Positions 46,070 through 57,017 of a stretch of DNA of 64,000 bases are shown here, piece after piece. Position 1 is the first letter of the stretch, and the number at the start of each line of letters is the position of its first letter. The stretch spans positions 444,142 through 508,141 of the forward strand of contig JAEVLN010000005.1 of NCBI GenBank assembly GCA_018350325.1, given 5' to 3'. Source of the stretch: Globodera rostochiensis. Taxonomy: Eukaryota > Nematoda > Chromadorea > Rhabditida > Heteroderidae. The notes below the pieces were generated by a model that was not told the DNA's origin, ran no database searches, and was given only the letters and a program-made list of their open reading frames with translations. A program made the translations under genes and the position numbers.

Positions 46070-49016
46070 TTTTCTAAATATACAGCAAAAGGGCAGCAGA
46101 ACGGCGGGCATTGCTGATGGGTATGGTGCAGCAGCAGCATTTGTAGCTGTTGTTTCGGGCGTCTTCGGTCGTTTCGACGCCCTCGGCCGTCGGGGCCGCT
46201 TTGTAGAGGGGGCTAACTGAATAATTTTAGGCCATTTGTTTGGTAAAGACAAAGGGTTTTTTGGCGGACAATTGTTCTAAAAAAATTAATATTTTCATTC
46301 TTTTTGAATTCCATCACAAAATGTTTGTGATATTTCCCAAAATTATTTTAAAAAATATCGACTCCCTGGTCTGAAATGTTTAAGACTTGCTTAAAACAAA
46401 TTAATAAAATTTTAAATTAAAATTAATTTAAAATTTTTAATGAAAAATTAAATTAATAATTCTTTTAATTAAAAATGAATTAAAAACAATTCAAAATTAT
46501 TATTAAAATTGGCACTTGCCTTTTTCGAACGTTTCGTGCTCTCCGATTCGTCCGTTTCATTGTCAAGTTCCTCCGTCGTCGTCGTTCCTTTAGTTGAACG
46601 TGTCGTCGACTTTGTCCCCACCGTTTTGGGCAGGTAAAGCGTCTCCAATTCAGTTTTGTTCGAATTGCAACTGGAGCCCAAGCAGTATTCGCAATGTTCG
46701 TACCTTTTGTCCTCCGGTAAGCAAAACGGATCCAACTTGTCGTAAACGCATTTAAAGTGTTCATCTTTTGTTGCGCATCCGTTGACGACAAAAATGTCGT
46801 TGCCAAATTCTGCGTGATGATTTTAAATAAAAAAAGTTTGCAAATGCAAAAAGTAATTTCCAAATTTTATTCCCACCCAACCAACCCACCATTTTTGCAC
46901 CGGTAGGTCTGACAGCCGACATTTCCCATGAGGCATTCAATGTTGTCCTTGTCCGTAAAATTGGAGATTTGCCATTCGTTCATCATCTTCTTAAGTGCTG
47001 GGTCCGGTGTGTAGCTTTGATTGTGACGGAAGGCATGAATGCAGTGATTTTCTGAATGTTTAAAAAAAGAACTTTTCTTTTCGGCGCTTTGCATTTCGTT
47101 CGGTTAAAAACGACGGCATGGAAACTTTCTTTTTCCATGGTAAGTTGTTTTTAATTATTCATTTAAATTAAAAGTGGTCAATTTTGCGACGTTACGACCA
47201 AATCCCCCCCCCCATTTAGCATATTTTGTTTATTGTCTTTAAATTGAAAATTAAGCAAAATTATTTGTTCACCTATTGGTGTTGCGTCTGCCGGTCTTTT
47301 CAAATTGATTTCCTTTTCATTGCATGCCCCGCTATAGCATTGGGAGCAGCTCGAAAATGAACGGGGATATTTTGTCGTGTTACAAAATTGACTCAATTCG
47401 TTGTGGAGGGTGCATTTTGGGGCGTCGGAATCCAGCACCTTTTCCAGTGCGCATGCATTGAGCACAAAAATATCGTCCCCATTTTCTGATAAAAAATAAC
47501 TTTTTTATATATTTTTTGCCAATTAAAAGCATTCAAATTCAAATAATAATTATTTCTACAGAATGAATAATTTATCATTTAGTTAATTCTAGAGTCCTGC
47601 GCAGGACCGGATCCTGCGCAGGATTTTGCAGGATCCGGTCCGCAATCCTGCACTGCGGTATTTTTTTCGGTATTACCGATTTTCGGTATACCGACCGAGA
47701 AAATTTTTTTGGGATTTCGGTATATTTTAAATTGAAATTCAAAATTTTCAAAAAAATATTCGTTCGGCATTTTTTGGTATTGGTATTGGTATTTTTTTGG
47801 TATTTTACCGAAATACCGATACCGAATACAGAAAAAACCCACTTGCCGAACACTATTCAAAATCAAATAATAAATATTTCTACAGAATTTATCATTTAGT
47901 TAATTCTAGAATCCTGCGCAGGACCGGATCCTGCGCAGGATTTTGCAGGATCGGGTCCGCAATCCTGCACTTTTTGGGCTTTTGCAGGATTAATCCTGCA
48001 GGCTCCGGTCCTGCAACTTTTGAATTTCAATCCTGCAACAGATTCGCAAATTTGACTCAGGATCCTGTATTTATTAAATTTAGTAAAACATAATGGTAAC
48101 CTTCTTTTGTGGAGGAAACAATTACGAAAAGAAAACTTTCAAATTTTCATTTTTTGCCAGAATTAATCCACAAATAATTCTTTTTTTCACAAATTACAAA
48201 ATCGCCTTCAATCTTGAGGTTTTTGAGGATGATAAATGGATTTAAAAAATTTATTTACTTTATGCTTTCCCACTGAAGACATTGATGAAATTTTTATGAA
48301 AACAATTTTTATTAATAAAAATTTCTTCACCCCGACCCGAAAATTTGGACGTCCCCCGGCATGGCCAGCCCCTATCCCGACTTGCCCGCTCCCGAGGGGT
48401 CGGGAAGCAACCCTAAAGGCTTGATTTTTGAAAAATTTTGACTTAATCCTGCCAGCCTGCGCAGAATCCCGCAAATTCTAAATGCAGGATTAGCAAAATT
48501 AATTCTACAGGATCCGGTCCTGCAAAAATTTTGAATCCAATCCTGTAACAGAATCCGCAAATTTGATTTTGCCGGTCGCTAGTTAATTCTTCATTTTCCC
48601 ACCTTTTTTGCACCTGAAAGTCTCGCAACTGACATCATTGTCGCATTCGGTCAACTCCACAAACGTCTTAACATTGTAATAGGTCAGTTTTCCCACATCC
48701 TTCCATTCTTTGAGCAAATAATCCACAAAAGCATTGATATCTTTGGTTTTGATTGGGGCTGTGTCGGAACTAAAAAAATGTCGAATTGAAAGGAAAAAAA
48801 CGTCTGAAAATATTCGATACAGCCCTGGTTGCGATGTCGGCTTCATGATAACGCAACGAGTGGTAGCATTTGTGGTGTCCTGCAAATATTTTTTCAAAAA
48901 AAAATTGTCTCTTTTCCATGCTTTGCTGACCGACCGAAGAGACTCCAGCAGGCCGAGTGACGCGCCAACATTACGAGGCAGAGCAGCTGCACAAGGACGA
49001 GCGATTGGGAGGCCAT
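46061..49016 (-). CDS. Secreted protein with two three-finger-like Cys modules (block II)
   Basis: Minus strand. Signal peptide exon at 49016 (MASQSLVLVQLLCLVMLARH). Coding exons in order: A (about 48879-48603), B 47485-47273, D 47051-46890, C 46809-46520, E 46216-46061. Phases from A to E agree. A and D are related: A has LLKEWKDVG and CETFRCKK, D has MMNEWQISNF and CQTYRCKN. B and C are also related: ENGDDIFVLNACA with CSQCYSGACNE, and EFGNDIFVVNGCA with CEYCLGSSCNSN. So the protein has two modules, A-B and D-C, each with LU-like Cys spacing ending C-x4-CN. A Thr-rich stalk and a hydrophobic tail (PAVLLPFCCIF) follow, consistent with GPI anchoring. The intron after C is GC-AG. The join from the signal exon to A is unresolved. 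Role unknown. Confidence 0.65.
47590..48581. mobile_element. Composite 'TGCAGGAT' word element in intron, TSD GTTAATTC
   Basis: Left end TAGAGTCCTGCGCAGG, right end GCCGGTCGCTA, with GTTAATTC on both sides (47582-47589 and 48582-48589). A third GTTAATTC-TAGAATCCTGCG at 47899 shows that a flank plus element end of about 320 bp was duplicated. The stretch between (47655-47830) is full of GGTAT/ATACCG words. It lies between exons A and B of the Cys gene. Confidence 0.75.
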
Positions 49017-49105
49017 TGGCGGTCGTTTGAATTTGGTTCAGAGCAAATTCCTTAAAAATACGCTAGCCATTTCATTAATACAAATTCCCAATTATGGGTT
49101 GTGCC

Positions 49106-49223
49106 TAGTGCTGCACGAGACCCGAAATTTACCGGGACTCGAAAGTCGAGACCGAGATCGAGACCCAAAAAAACCGAGAAATTTCTCGAGTCGAGACTCG
49201 AGACCGAGACTCGTGCAGCACAA
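49106..49223. mobile_element. 118 bp MITE, 'CGAGAC' words, TSD GTTGTGCC (block II only)
   Basis: Starts TAGTGCTGCACGAGACCC and ends GACTCGTGCAGCACAA. Perfect GTTGTGCC on both sides (49098-49105 and 49224-49231). Block I reads straight through the site (32996-33012), giving an empty allele. The inside is CTCGAGTCGAGAC words in both orientations. Confidence 0.95.
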
Positions 49224-50487
49224 GTTGTGCCCCTCAAAGAATGGCGCTGATTATTTCCAAAATAAAACTCAATTTGAAAGTTTATTTTTTTGATTTGTTA
49301 AATATGTGAAATGAAATGCATCTGCAAGAATATTTGCCCACTAAAAGTGTTTTTGAAAATGAAATGATTGGCAAAGTCCGATGGAGCGATGTGAAGCCAA
49401 TGGAAACGATGACAGAATGATTCATTCATTCAAAGCGATGGACGAAAAATTATTTTAAAACTTTAAGCAGGGAAAGAAAGGATTCCATTCCCTGTACCCC
49501 TCTCTTCGGCGGCCCATTGTGCATTAGGAATGCTCAAGACTAAAAATTTCTCGAGACTTGAAAAAGATTTGACCCAAAGTTCGAGACTATGACCCCGAGA
49601 CTCAAAAACCCCGATATTTTTCTCGACTCGAGACCGAGGTTTTAATGTGTTCAATAAAATGTTATTGATATGGGCGCCCAACTGTTTCTTTTATAACGAG
49701 CACCCAAATGAACGACTCCGAGTTGCCCCCCCCCCAAAATACAAAAAATGTATGGGTCATATTTTTGAAAATTCTTAACGCGTAAAGCATCACGCGAAGT
49801 GAAAGTCATTTAACAATAGAAATTAAAGAGACACTTTTTAAGTTGCACAAAAAGATCAATTCCAATTGCAAATCGGTCGTCGTTCGATGAATGGGCCTTT
49901 TTCATCGAATGCACGGCGCCATTTCTCAAATTTACATTTTGTACTCACCCAACTTTTCAAATTTCTTACAACTCGACTTTTTGGGGCAAATTTCCCACTG
50001 GAAATGTCTTGCTACGCCTTTGACCGTGCGTAAAATATTTCGTTAAGATTGATAAAAAATTGTTGATTTTTACAGTAATTGATAAAAAAAATTCCGAAAA
50101 ATTTGTCTCGGCTATCCGAAAAGTCCCGGCACCCTCAGAAATTGCACGAAGTCAATCGGTGGTGTCAAGACGAAATGCCAACAGGTCAAAAGGTTGGCAT
50201 TTTGACCTAGCGCCCAATCGGTGATTCAAAATGACATGGAAATGGCGTCCCCAATAACTCAAAACGGCCTCTGGCGGATTATTCATTCTCCACAACTTTC
50301 CCATGCCCTCTTTAAATGTTTTACTTTGTTCTCCTCCAATTCATTTCCATCCATCACAATTCATTCATTCGTTTACGGCAAAAATATTTGACTCACAGCA
50401 CAGTTTCTCCATTTTTTTATACTCTAAAAAGCGAATTTTAATATTCCGCCGAATTTTAGCCGACATTTTTTCCTTTGCCCGAAAGCG

Positions 50488-51642
50488 ATGATTTTACTCA
50501 TTCTCGCCGCAAGTTTGGCCATTCTGCACGGAGGCCAAGCCGTTCAGAATCAGGCAAGTCCAACGGACCAACAATTTGGTCGGGGAGAGTCCGGGCAGCA
50601 ATTCGTTATTTTTAAAAAAATTGGATGGAAATAAAAAAAAGCGAATTTCCGCATAGACGACGCTGTGCACGTGCGCCCAGGCGGCCAAATGCGCAGAAGA
50701 CGGCTTCAAGCAGGTGGAGAACGCGTGCAAGAGCGAATGTGCCCATTGGCTGTCCACATTTGTGCCGCAGAACGGCAAGGAGGACGCGCACGCGCTCGCG
50801 CCTTGCTTTGTGCGCAACGTGAAGATGGAGGCGCTGCCGATGAACGACTGCATGCGCAAGCGTGTGGACAATTAGTGCGTTTTTGAGCGAGGGTAGCACC
50901 TTACCAGTTCCAACAAATCGTATTTTTTGAAAATCACCCATCTAGCCTCCGGGCATGAAAATTTCGTTTAATTTTGGGCCGTAGGGACGCAAATTTTAAT
51001 TATTTGTCCACTTCTTTTAGCTGTACAAGCTCATTGACGGCACACATTAAAGTGCCGGCCCCGGACTACGCTGGTTGGATGGAGTCCATATCGGCCGGCA
51101 ACAGCACGGCCTTTGACCAAAAGCACAAAAGTGCCTTCCTGCGCAAGTCTCGTGCCGCCTTCATCACCTTTCGCAACTTTCAAAAATGCATGAACAATTG
51201 CGCCAAGAAACGGTCCATTCAGTGCTTCGACGCCGAAGGGTAGGAGTTCAAGCAGTACTTGAGTGATCTGAACGTTTTTTACCCATCGTTGATCATACAT
51301 TTTTGCTCCAAAATTTTTATTTAAAATTTAGCAATTTTAACAGATTTTTGTCAATTCTCAGGTGTGCCATCACACTTCCGTCAGACCGTGCCAAGGCTCA
51401 ACTGTTCTACAACCAATGCACTCAGCAGCAGAATGTGCAGAAAAATGCGCGCGACGCGTGCAATTGTTTGATCGTGAAGCACAAAGTTCGGTAGGTAATC
51501 CGTTCGAAAATGGTGCCAAAGCGTCATCCGGCTTTATCCAGCCGGGCATTGTTGCTCTTTCTTGGTTAAAAATTCTCATTTAAGCCAATTGGTCGGAGTC
51601 TGCCCGCTGTTCTTGAACAAGCAACTGATGCAAATGCCGTAA
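50488..51642 (+). CDS. Secreted Cys-rich protein, 229 residues (block II)
   Basis: Exons 50488-50553, 50657-50874, 51021-51239, 51362-51490 and 51585-51642, all in phase, identical in plan to the block I gene at 35136. Signal peptide and all Cys are kept. The first intron again has a GC donor. Only a few coding differences are visible while introns show more indels, consistent with selection for the protein or recent duplication. Confidence 0.8.
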
Positions 51643-51799
51643 AGAAGCGGAAGAGGAACGATGGAATATAAATCCTTGGCACAACAAATATAAGACACGC
51701 ATCGCGCCATGCTTTTGTTTATTTTATTTGACCTTTTTAACGCATTCTCTCATTCATTTGGGCACATAAAAAGAGTTTTTGCGAATATGTGTGATTGTT

Positions 51800-52170
51800 T
51801 TGAATCCACCAAACAGTCAAATCGATCGCTGATCGACGCAATTTTCAGGCCGAGCACAAAATGTCCACAGAATTTGAAGACTTCAAACAAAACGTCGTTG
51901 CTAATACTATAAAACTAAAAATTGGTTTATGACATCGTTTTTGATCTTCCCACTAAAAAAGCTCACATTTCTTTCAATTGTTTCTTCGCTTTGCTCGGAT
52001 TGTCCGACATTTATTCTTTTGTTAGCAAATCCGAATTTAATAAACAGTCAAATCGATCACTGATCAACGCAACTTTCAGTCCGAGCACAAAAGGACCACA
52101 GAATTTGAAGACTTCAAACAAAACGTCGTCATAAATGAAACTGAAATGACTGTGCACAACAAAAATATTT
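51800..52170 (-). pseudogene. F-box-like gene, two exon 1 fragments (block II)
   Basis: Two consecutive partial copies (about 51818-51925 and 52040-52165) of the exon 1 region of the gene at 54340-54430. The second carries the same upstream flank as the full gene. Neither has later exons. Confidence 0.75.
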
Positions 52171-52650
52171 GTTAAACTGGGAAATTACAAACAAAAAATT
52201 TTTGGCGAAAATTCGGTTCGGTTAACCAAGGATTCAAAATGTCAAGCGCGACCTTACAAATCGAACAAAATCGATATCATTCAGAAGCCCTTCTTTTGTC
52301 GAGCCTTTAATCAAGCGAAAGCTAACCGATACGTTTTTTCTTCAAAAAGTTATAGCCTAAAACGTGTTCTATTATAACATCCACTGACACGGTGCTTTCG
52401 AATGATACCAAGATTTTTTGTTTTGTTTTGGTCAAACAAACAAAAAGTTGTAACGTTTCAAACTTGTGAGCATCGAACAAACCGGCAAAAACCCATTAAT
52501 CCGGTTGAAATTTCAGAAAAACTCACATTTCTTTCAATTGTTTCTTCGCTTTGCTCGGATTGTCCGACATTTATTCTTTTGTTAGCAAATCCGAATTTAA
52601 TTTTATGATTCAGAGGCTAAAATTGCATTTTAATTCTATGGGCAGGCAAC
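52040..52650. repeat. Direct repeat of the F-box gene 5' region (also 54329-54940)
   Basis: About 600 bp is shared nearly base for base with 54329-54940, covering part of exon 1 and the upstream region. It appears spliced into block II after GTTAGCAAATCCGAATTTAA, a sequence also present in the flank. Confidence 0.92.
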
Positions 52651-53298
52651 ATAAAATGTGAAATTAATATCTTCAAAATTAGGCGCCTTTGCTATATTTA
52701 AAAAAAATCAATTAATTAATTTAACGTTTCCGTTTTATTTTCGTTTAATTTCTTATGAATTCGGCGCTTTTTTAAGGTTTTGACATTAATTTCGGGTCGT
52801 TATGCATTTTTTCTAATAAAGCAAAATAATTTACGACGAGAAAATTTCAAAATTATTATCAAATCGAAAATAAAGACCAAGAACTGAAATCAGGACAAAT
52901 CTTGAATGATAACCCTGGTTTAAACAAAGCTTTTTATCAAATTTTTTGACCAAAAAAACCTTAACAATATGTGGGAAAGCAACACTTTTAATATTTAGTC
53001 CACTGAATATTTCCCTCCAAATTCCGTCCGTCTTCAGTTCTTTCTCTTTTTGTGCTCACTTGGACCTTCATTTGCATCAAGGAGTCTAAAAATATGAGGA
53101 AATGAGGGATCTGGTATGTTTTTTTTTTCAAAAGAGTGATTATTATTATTGACTGGATAGGGTTCGTTGTTTGGGATCGATTAAAAAATAAATATTTAAA
53201 TAGAAAATAAAAAAAGGAAATGGGCGTGGGTGAAAGAAAATCCGGGAAGAATCGGGAGGCCGATGGGAAAAATTGCGGCAAAACCCTCCATTTCGCCC

Positions 53299-54428
53299 TT
53301 ACCCGTCGTCAATGGTACTGTAATCGTGGTAAATGTGGACGCGATTCCACTGACGAGAAACGCGGCATTCAACCGCCGCCCTTTCCCACTCGGCCCATTT
53401 CGCTTCGTCGCGCTCAATTGGACAGCGAACCAACAGGCAATTGCCTTCGTTAAACTGTCGCAACACCAAACGCTCCGACGTCACATTGTTTTGCAATTCA
53501 TCTGGCACAAGGCCCATACGTCCGTAATGGACACCGATGAAATTGACCGGATTGGTCGAATTGACAAATTCCTTGCGAGGAATAAAAAACTTAATTAATT
53601 CAATAAAACAAAATCAAAAACTCACCTGTTTGAGTTTTTCCTCCATATTTTCAGGCACAATAAAGCAGTCCAAAATCTTCGGAAGGCCATCCCCGCGGGG
53701 CGTGTACAACCATTTGGCTACTGCTTGTTTAGAAGAAGCACCGGCACTGTCATCGGCCGGGAACTCGGGAAAAACATCATCGGATTCGATCAATCGGAGT
53801 TTTGCGCAATTTCGGAGAATGGTCGGAGAAAATTTGCGCAAACGGGCGAGTTCGGAGGAATGCAAAGAAATGCCGCAAATGCTGTCGTTGATTAATGGCC
53901 AAATCCGGTGCCAAATGATTTCCCAACTGCTGCGGTTTTCGAAGTTGTTTGTTCCAATGGAAAGATTTGTCCCTTCGGAGTGGAAAAGTCGGCGGATGCG
54001 ATGAAGAAATTCGATGACACTTCGGTTGATGTAACTAAAAAATTTATGTAAAAAACCTCCCAACAAATAAGTCTCTGGCTGAAAATGACCTTATTTGAAG
54101 GCATTCAAATCCGATCACTTTGTCAGGGAGCGGCTCTTGCGGAATTGGCAGTCGATGCCATTTTGGAAGCCATCCTGGCGGACATCCTGGCGGATCCGAC
54201 AGCCACGTCTGGATATTACAATGGCGATAGCCGAAGAATTTGAAAATTTCAGCGCCATTTCCTTCGATTGCGCGACGAATTTCCAACCAACCCAACACCC
54301 AGCCATTCAATTTGAAATGCGCGTCCACCAAACAGTCAAATCGATCACTGATCAACGCAACTTTCAGTCCGAGCACAAAAGGACCACAGAATTTGAAGAC
54401 TTCAAACAAAACGTCGTCATAAATGAAA
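53299..54428 (-). CDS. F-box-like nematode family protein
   Basis: Minus-strand exons 54428-54090, 54034-53626 and 53571-53299 join in phase. Exon 1 starts with an F-box-like helix set, [20 protein letters not shown] and [12 protein letters not shown]. Next comes [20 protein letters not shown] and then [18 protein letters not shown]. The middle has [20 protein letters not shown] and [19 protein letters not shown], and the end has [14 protein letters not shown] and [13 protein letters not shown]. This is a family I recall as large in cyst nematodes, presumed to be ubiquitin-ligase adaptors. A start codon or upstream exon before 54428 was not found, so the model is 5' incomplete. Part of exon 1 has been copied to three other places in the window. 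Confidence 0.7.
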
Positions 54429-55083
54429 CTGAAATGACTGTGCACAACAAAAATATTTGTTAAACTGGGAAATTACAAACAAAAAATTTTTGGCGAAAAT
54501 TCGGTTCGGTTAACCAAGGATTCAAAATGTCAAGCGCGACCTTACAAATCGAACAAAATCGATATCATTCAGAAGCCCTTCTTTTGTCGAGCCTTTAATC
54601 AAGCGAAAGCTAACCGATACGTTTTTTCTTCAAAAAGTTATAGCCTAAAACGTGTTCTATTATAACATCCACTGACACGGTGCTTTCGAATGATACCAAG
54701 ATTTTTTGTTTTGTTTTGGTCAAACAAACAAAAAGTTGTAACGTTTCAAACTTGTGAGCATCGAACAAACCGGCAAAAACCCATTAATCCGGTTGAAATT
54801 TCAGAAAAACTCACATTTCTTTCAATTGTTTCTTCGCTTTGCTCGGATTGTCCGACATTTATTCTTTTGTTAGCAAATCCGAATTTAATTTTATGATTCA
54901 GAGGCTAAAATTGCATTTTAATTCTATGGGCAGGCGACATAAAATAAATTAAATCTCTTTAAAATGCGTCAACTTCGAGACATTTAACCCCAAAAAAGTG
55001 CGCAAATAAAGTACAACTTTTATTTATATGCAATTGGAAAAAAAGTCAAGAGCATAGCACAAATATTAAAAATAAATAGATTT

Positions 55084-56103
55084 TTAGACATAGCCCAACG
55101 GGAACACCAAAGTGATTGCCTCCAGCCACGCGTATTGGCCCGTGCTGCGCTGCATGTTGTAGAACAGAAGCCAACCTGTGAAAAATGGGGGAAAAATGTC
55201 AATTCGGGCCATTCAAATGGATTGGTTTTTTCAATTTATCAAAAAAAAAAAATCAGTTTTTCCTAAAAAATGTGGATACTTTCGAGTCGATTCTTAGGGA
55301 TAGATTTTTCCCGTTTTACTCCATTTTCGTTAAGAATTCTTCCCCCCCCCCCCCCCCCCCCCCCCTCTCGCCCCCTAAATACGGGCCTGGTTCGGACCAT
55401 TCAAATAGATTGAAATTTTTTTCCAAAAAATTAACAAAAAAAAAGTTTTACTCGGAAAAAGATACCATTTTTTGCTAAGGTTGATGTTAATACAAAAGCC
55501 CCATCGCTTTTTTTACCGTTTTAAACAAATTTAAAAAACCAGATCTCCATCCCCCAAAAGGCTATTAACCAAAAAAAAAAGATTTCGATTTTGTTCTTCA
55601 AATTTTTCCTTCTCAAAAAATTAAAAAAATAACAGAAAAAATGAAAATTGTAAAACCTGCGATAATAAAAGTCCAACACAAAGCGCCGAACGCCGACCAG
55701 AAAACAAAACGGCGCATTTGAGTAATCGATTCATTGCCAGCGCCGGCGGCACTTTGGCAAGCGGCGCCAAAAGCGTAACTAAAAAATGTCAAAAATTTAA
55801 TATTTATAAGCCCACAAATTTTTTCAAAAAAGTCATTTTTTGAAGGAATTTTAAAAGCAATAAATTTTGATCCAAGCTATCCGAAAATTTCGATTCATGC
55901 ATTTTGTTTGGGGTTTAATGGAGCATTTAAACACCTTTTATCTATAACAGGATATTTTTTTGAGAAAAAAATTTTAGCAACCGATAGAACCAAAAGGCAT
56001 TGACCGCCCAGAGAAATGGGAGGAAGGCAAATCCCAGCCGGAAATAGAGACGGCACAGCGCCAACCGTTCGGCATCGTTCAGCTTCCGTAAATCAACCGT
56101 CAT
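55084..56103 (-). CDS. pen-2: PEN-2, gamma-secretase subunit
   Basis: Three exons in phase on the minus strand: 56103-55982, 55778-55657 and 55175-55084, giving 111 residues (family about 100). The start reads MTVDLRKLNDAERLALCRLY, then FRLGFAFLPFLWAVNAFWFY, matching the PEN-2 hallmark of a CRKYY-like segment and FAFLPFLW. The second membrane segment follows (FVFWSAFGALCWTFIIA). The end is YAWLEAITLVFPLGYV where many animals have DYLSFTIPLG, a more diverged C-terminus. PEN-2 activates presenilin in the gamma-secretase complex, which cleaves Notch and other membrane stubs. The gene is divergent from PYM (ATG to ATG 914 bp). Confidence 0.95.
55335..55366 (+). repeat. Long C homopolymer in pen-2 intron 2
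   Basis: About 25 consecutive C flanked by TTCTT and TCTCGCCCCC. It lies in the intron between exons 2 and 3. Such runs are common in this window next to element modules. Confidence 0.9.
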
Positions 56104-57017
56104 TTTGTTGCGCTGAAATTTGTTTTATAATGCAAAAATTAACAACAACAAAAAAGCGTTTGATTAGCTAATTGACTGACATTAGTGTTCGCAAATCTTT
56201 TTCACTGCTATTGCTATAGCCATTATTTCGTGCATTCATCGATTTTGAGACATATGTAAATGTGAATGTTAAAAAACTTTCAAAAAATTTTTCGATTTTA
56301 GGGTTCAGAATTTTTTGTCCAATCATGGATCCAGTCATCGGAGTCCTGACATTTTTTTGGCGTCCGTCAGACACACCCCCGGTCTGCTGGTTTGTACATA
56401 CGTATCAGAGCCCGGAAAAACAAATTTTGTGAGCGGGAGCTGTGATATCTGCTGCTTTAGCAGCTTTTTCTGTTTTTTTTTGAAAGTCAAATAATGCTTT
56501 TTTGATTTTAAATTTGATCATTTGGCATAATGTTTTTAAAAATTTTCGACTAAATTCCTTCCATTCTCGCCGAGTTGAGTACGAATCAGCAAAAATGTAA
56601 AATTATTTATTGAAAATTTGTGGAGCTTAAAATAAAAGATTTTAAAGTAAATTGCAAAAAAAAAATCGAAATTTCGATCTCGGTTCTCGGTAAATTTCAA
56701 GTCTCGAACAGCCTTACTAAGAGCGGTCGCCAACTAACATTTCTCATTTAAAATATTCAAAACTGTAAATCTTGTGCTCATTTTACTAGACTCCCGCCCC
56801 CTTCCCCAAAAAAGTCATTTTATTTTTGTTGAAAAATTATGAAAACTCCAAAATTTATTGTTTTTAATTTCAGGTACAAAATAATAATCTTCATAGCAGT
56901 CATAAAGGCTCTTAATTAATCTTAATACATAACTATAATTACATAAAACTTCAAACCAACATAATTTTCTGGGGAACTCTCCGGTCTCTCTCTCTGCCCC
57001 GCGGCGTCTCTCTAAAA
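56104..57017. promoter_or_regulatory. Divergent intergenic region between pen-2 and PYM
   Basis: About 0.9 kb between two start codons that point away from one another, so it should hold both promoters. An element-like TCAGAGCCCGGA occurs at 56406. No specific promoter motif was identified. Confidence 0.4.

Larger units (their letters stand above)
38583..53188. repeat. Segmental duplication, block II
   Basis: Partner of block I (28932-37546). It is longer because it keeps the BTB gene's 3' exons with elements and a minisatellite (40695-45658) and the A-B exon pair of the Cys gene. It also carries the 118 bp element at 49106 and an extra 560 bp copy of the F-box gene 5' region at about 52040. 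Confidence 0.93.

Noticed and set aside
3300..49231. CRISPR-like arrays (regularly repeated words)
   Set aside because: Spacers are not of constant length, words occur in both orientations within inverted ends, and the genome is eukaryotic.
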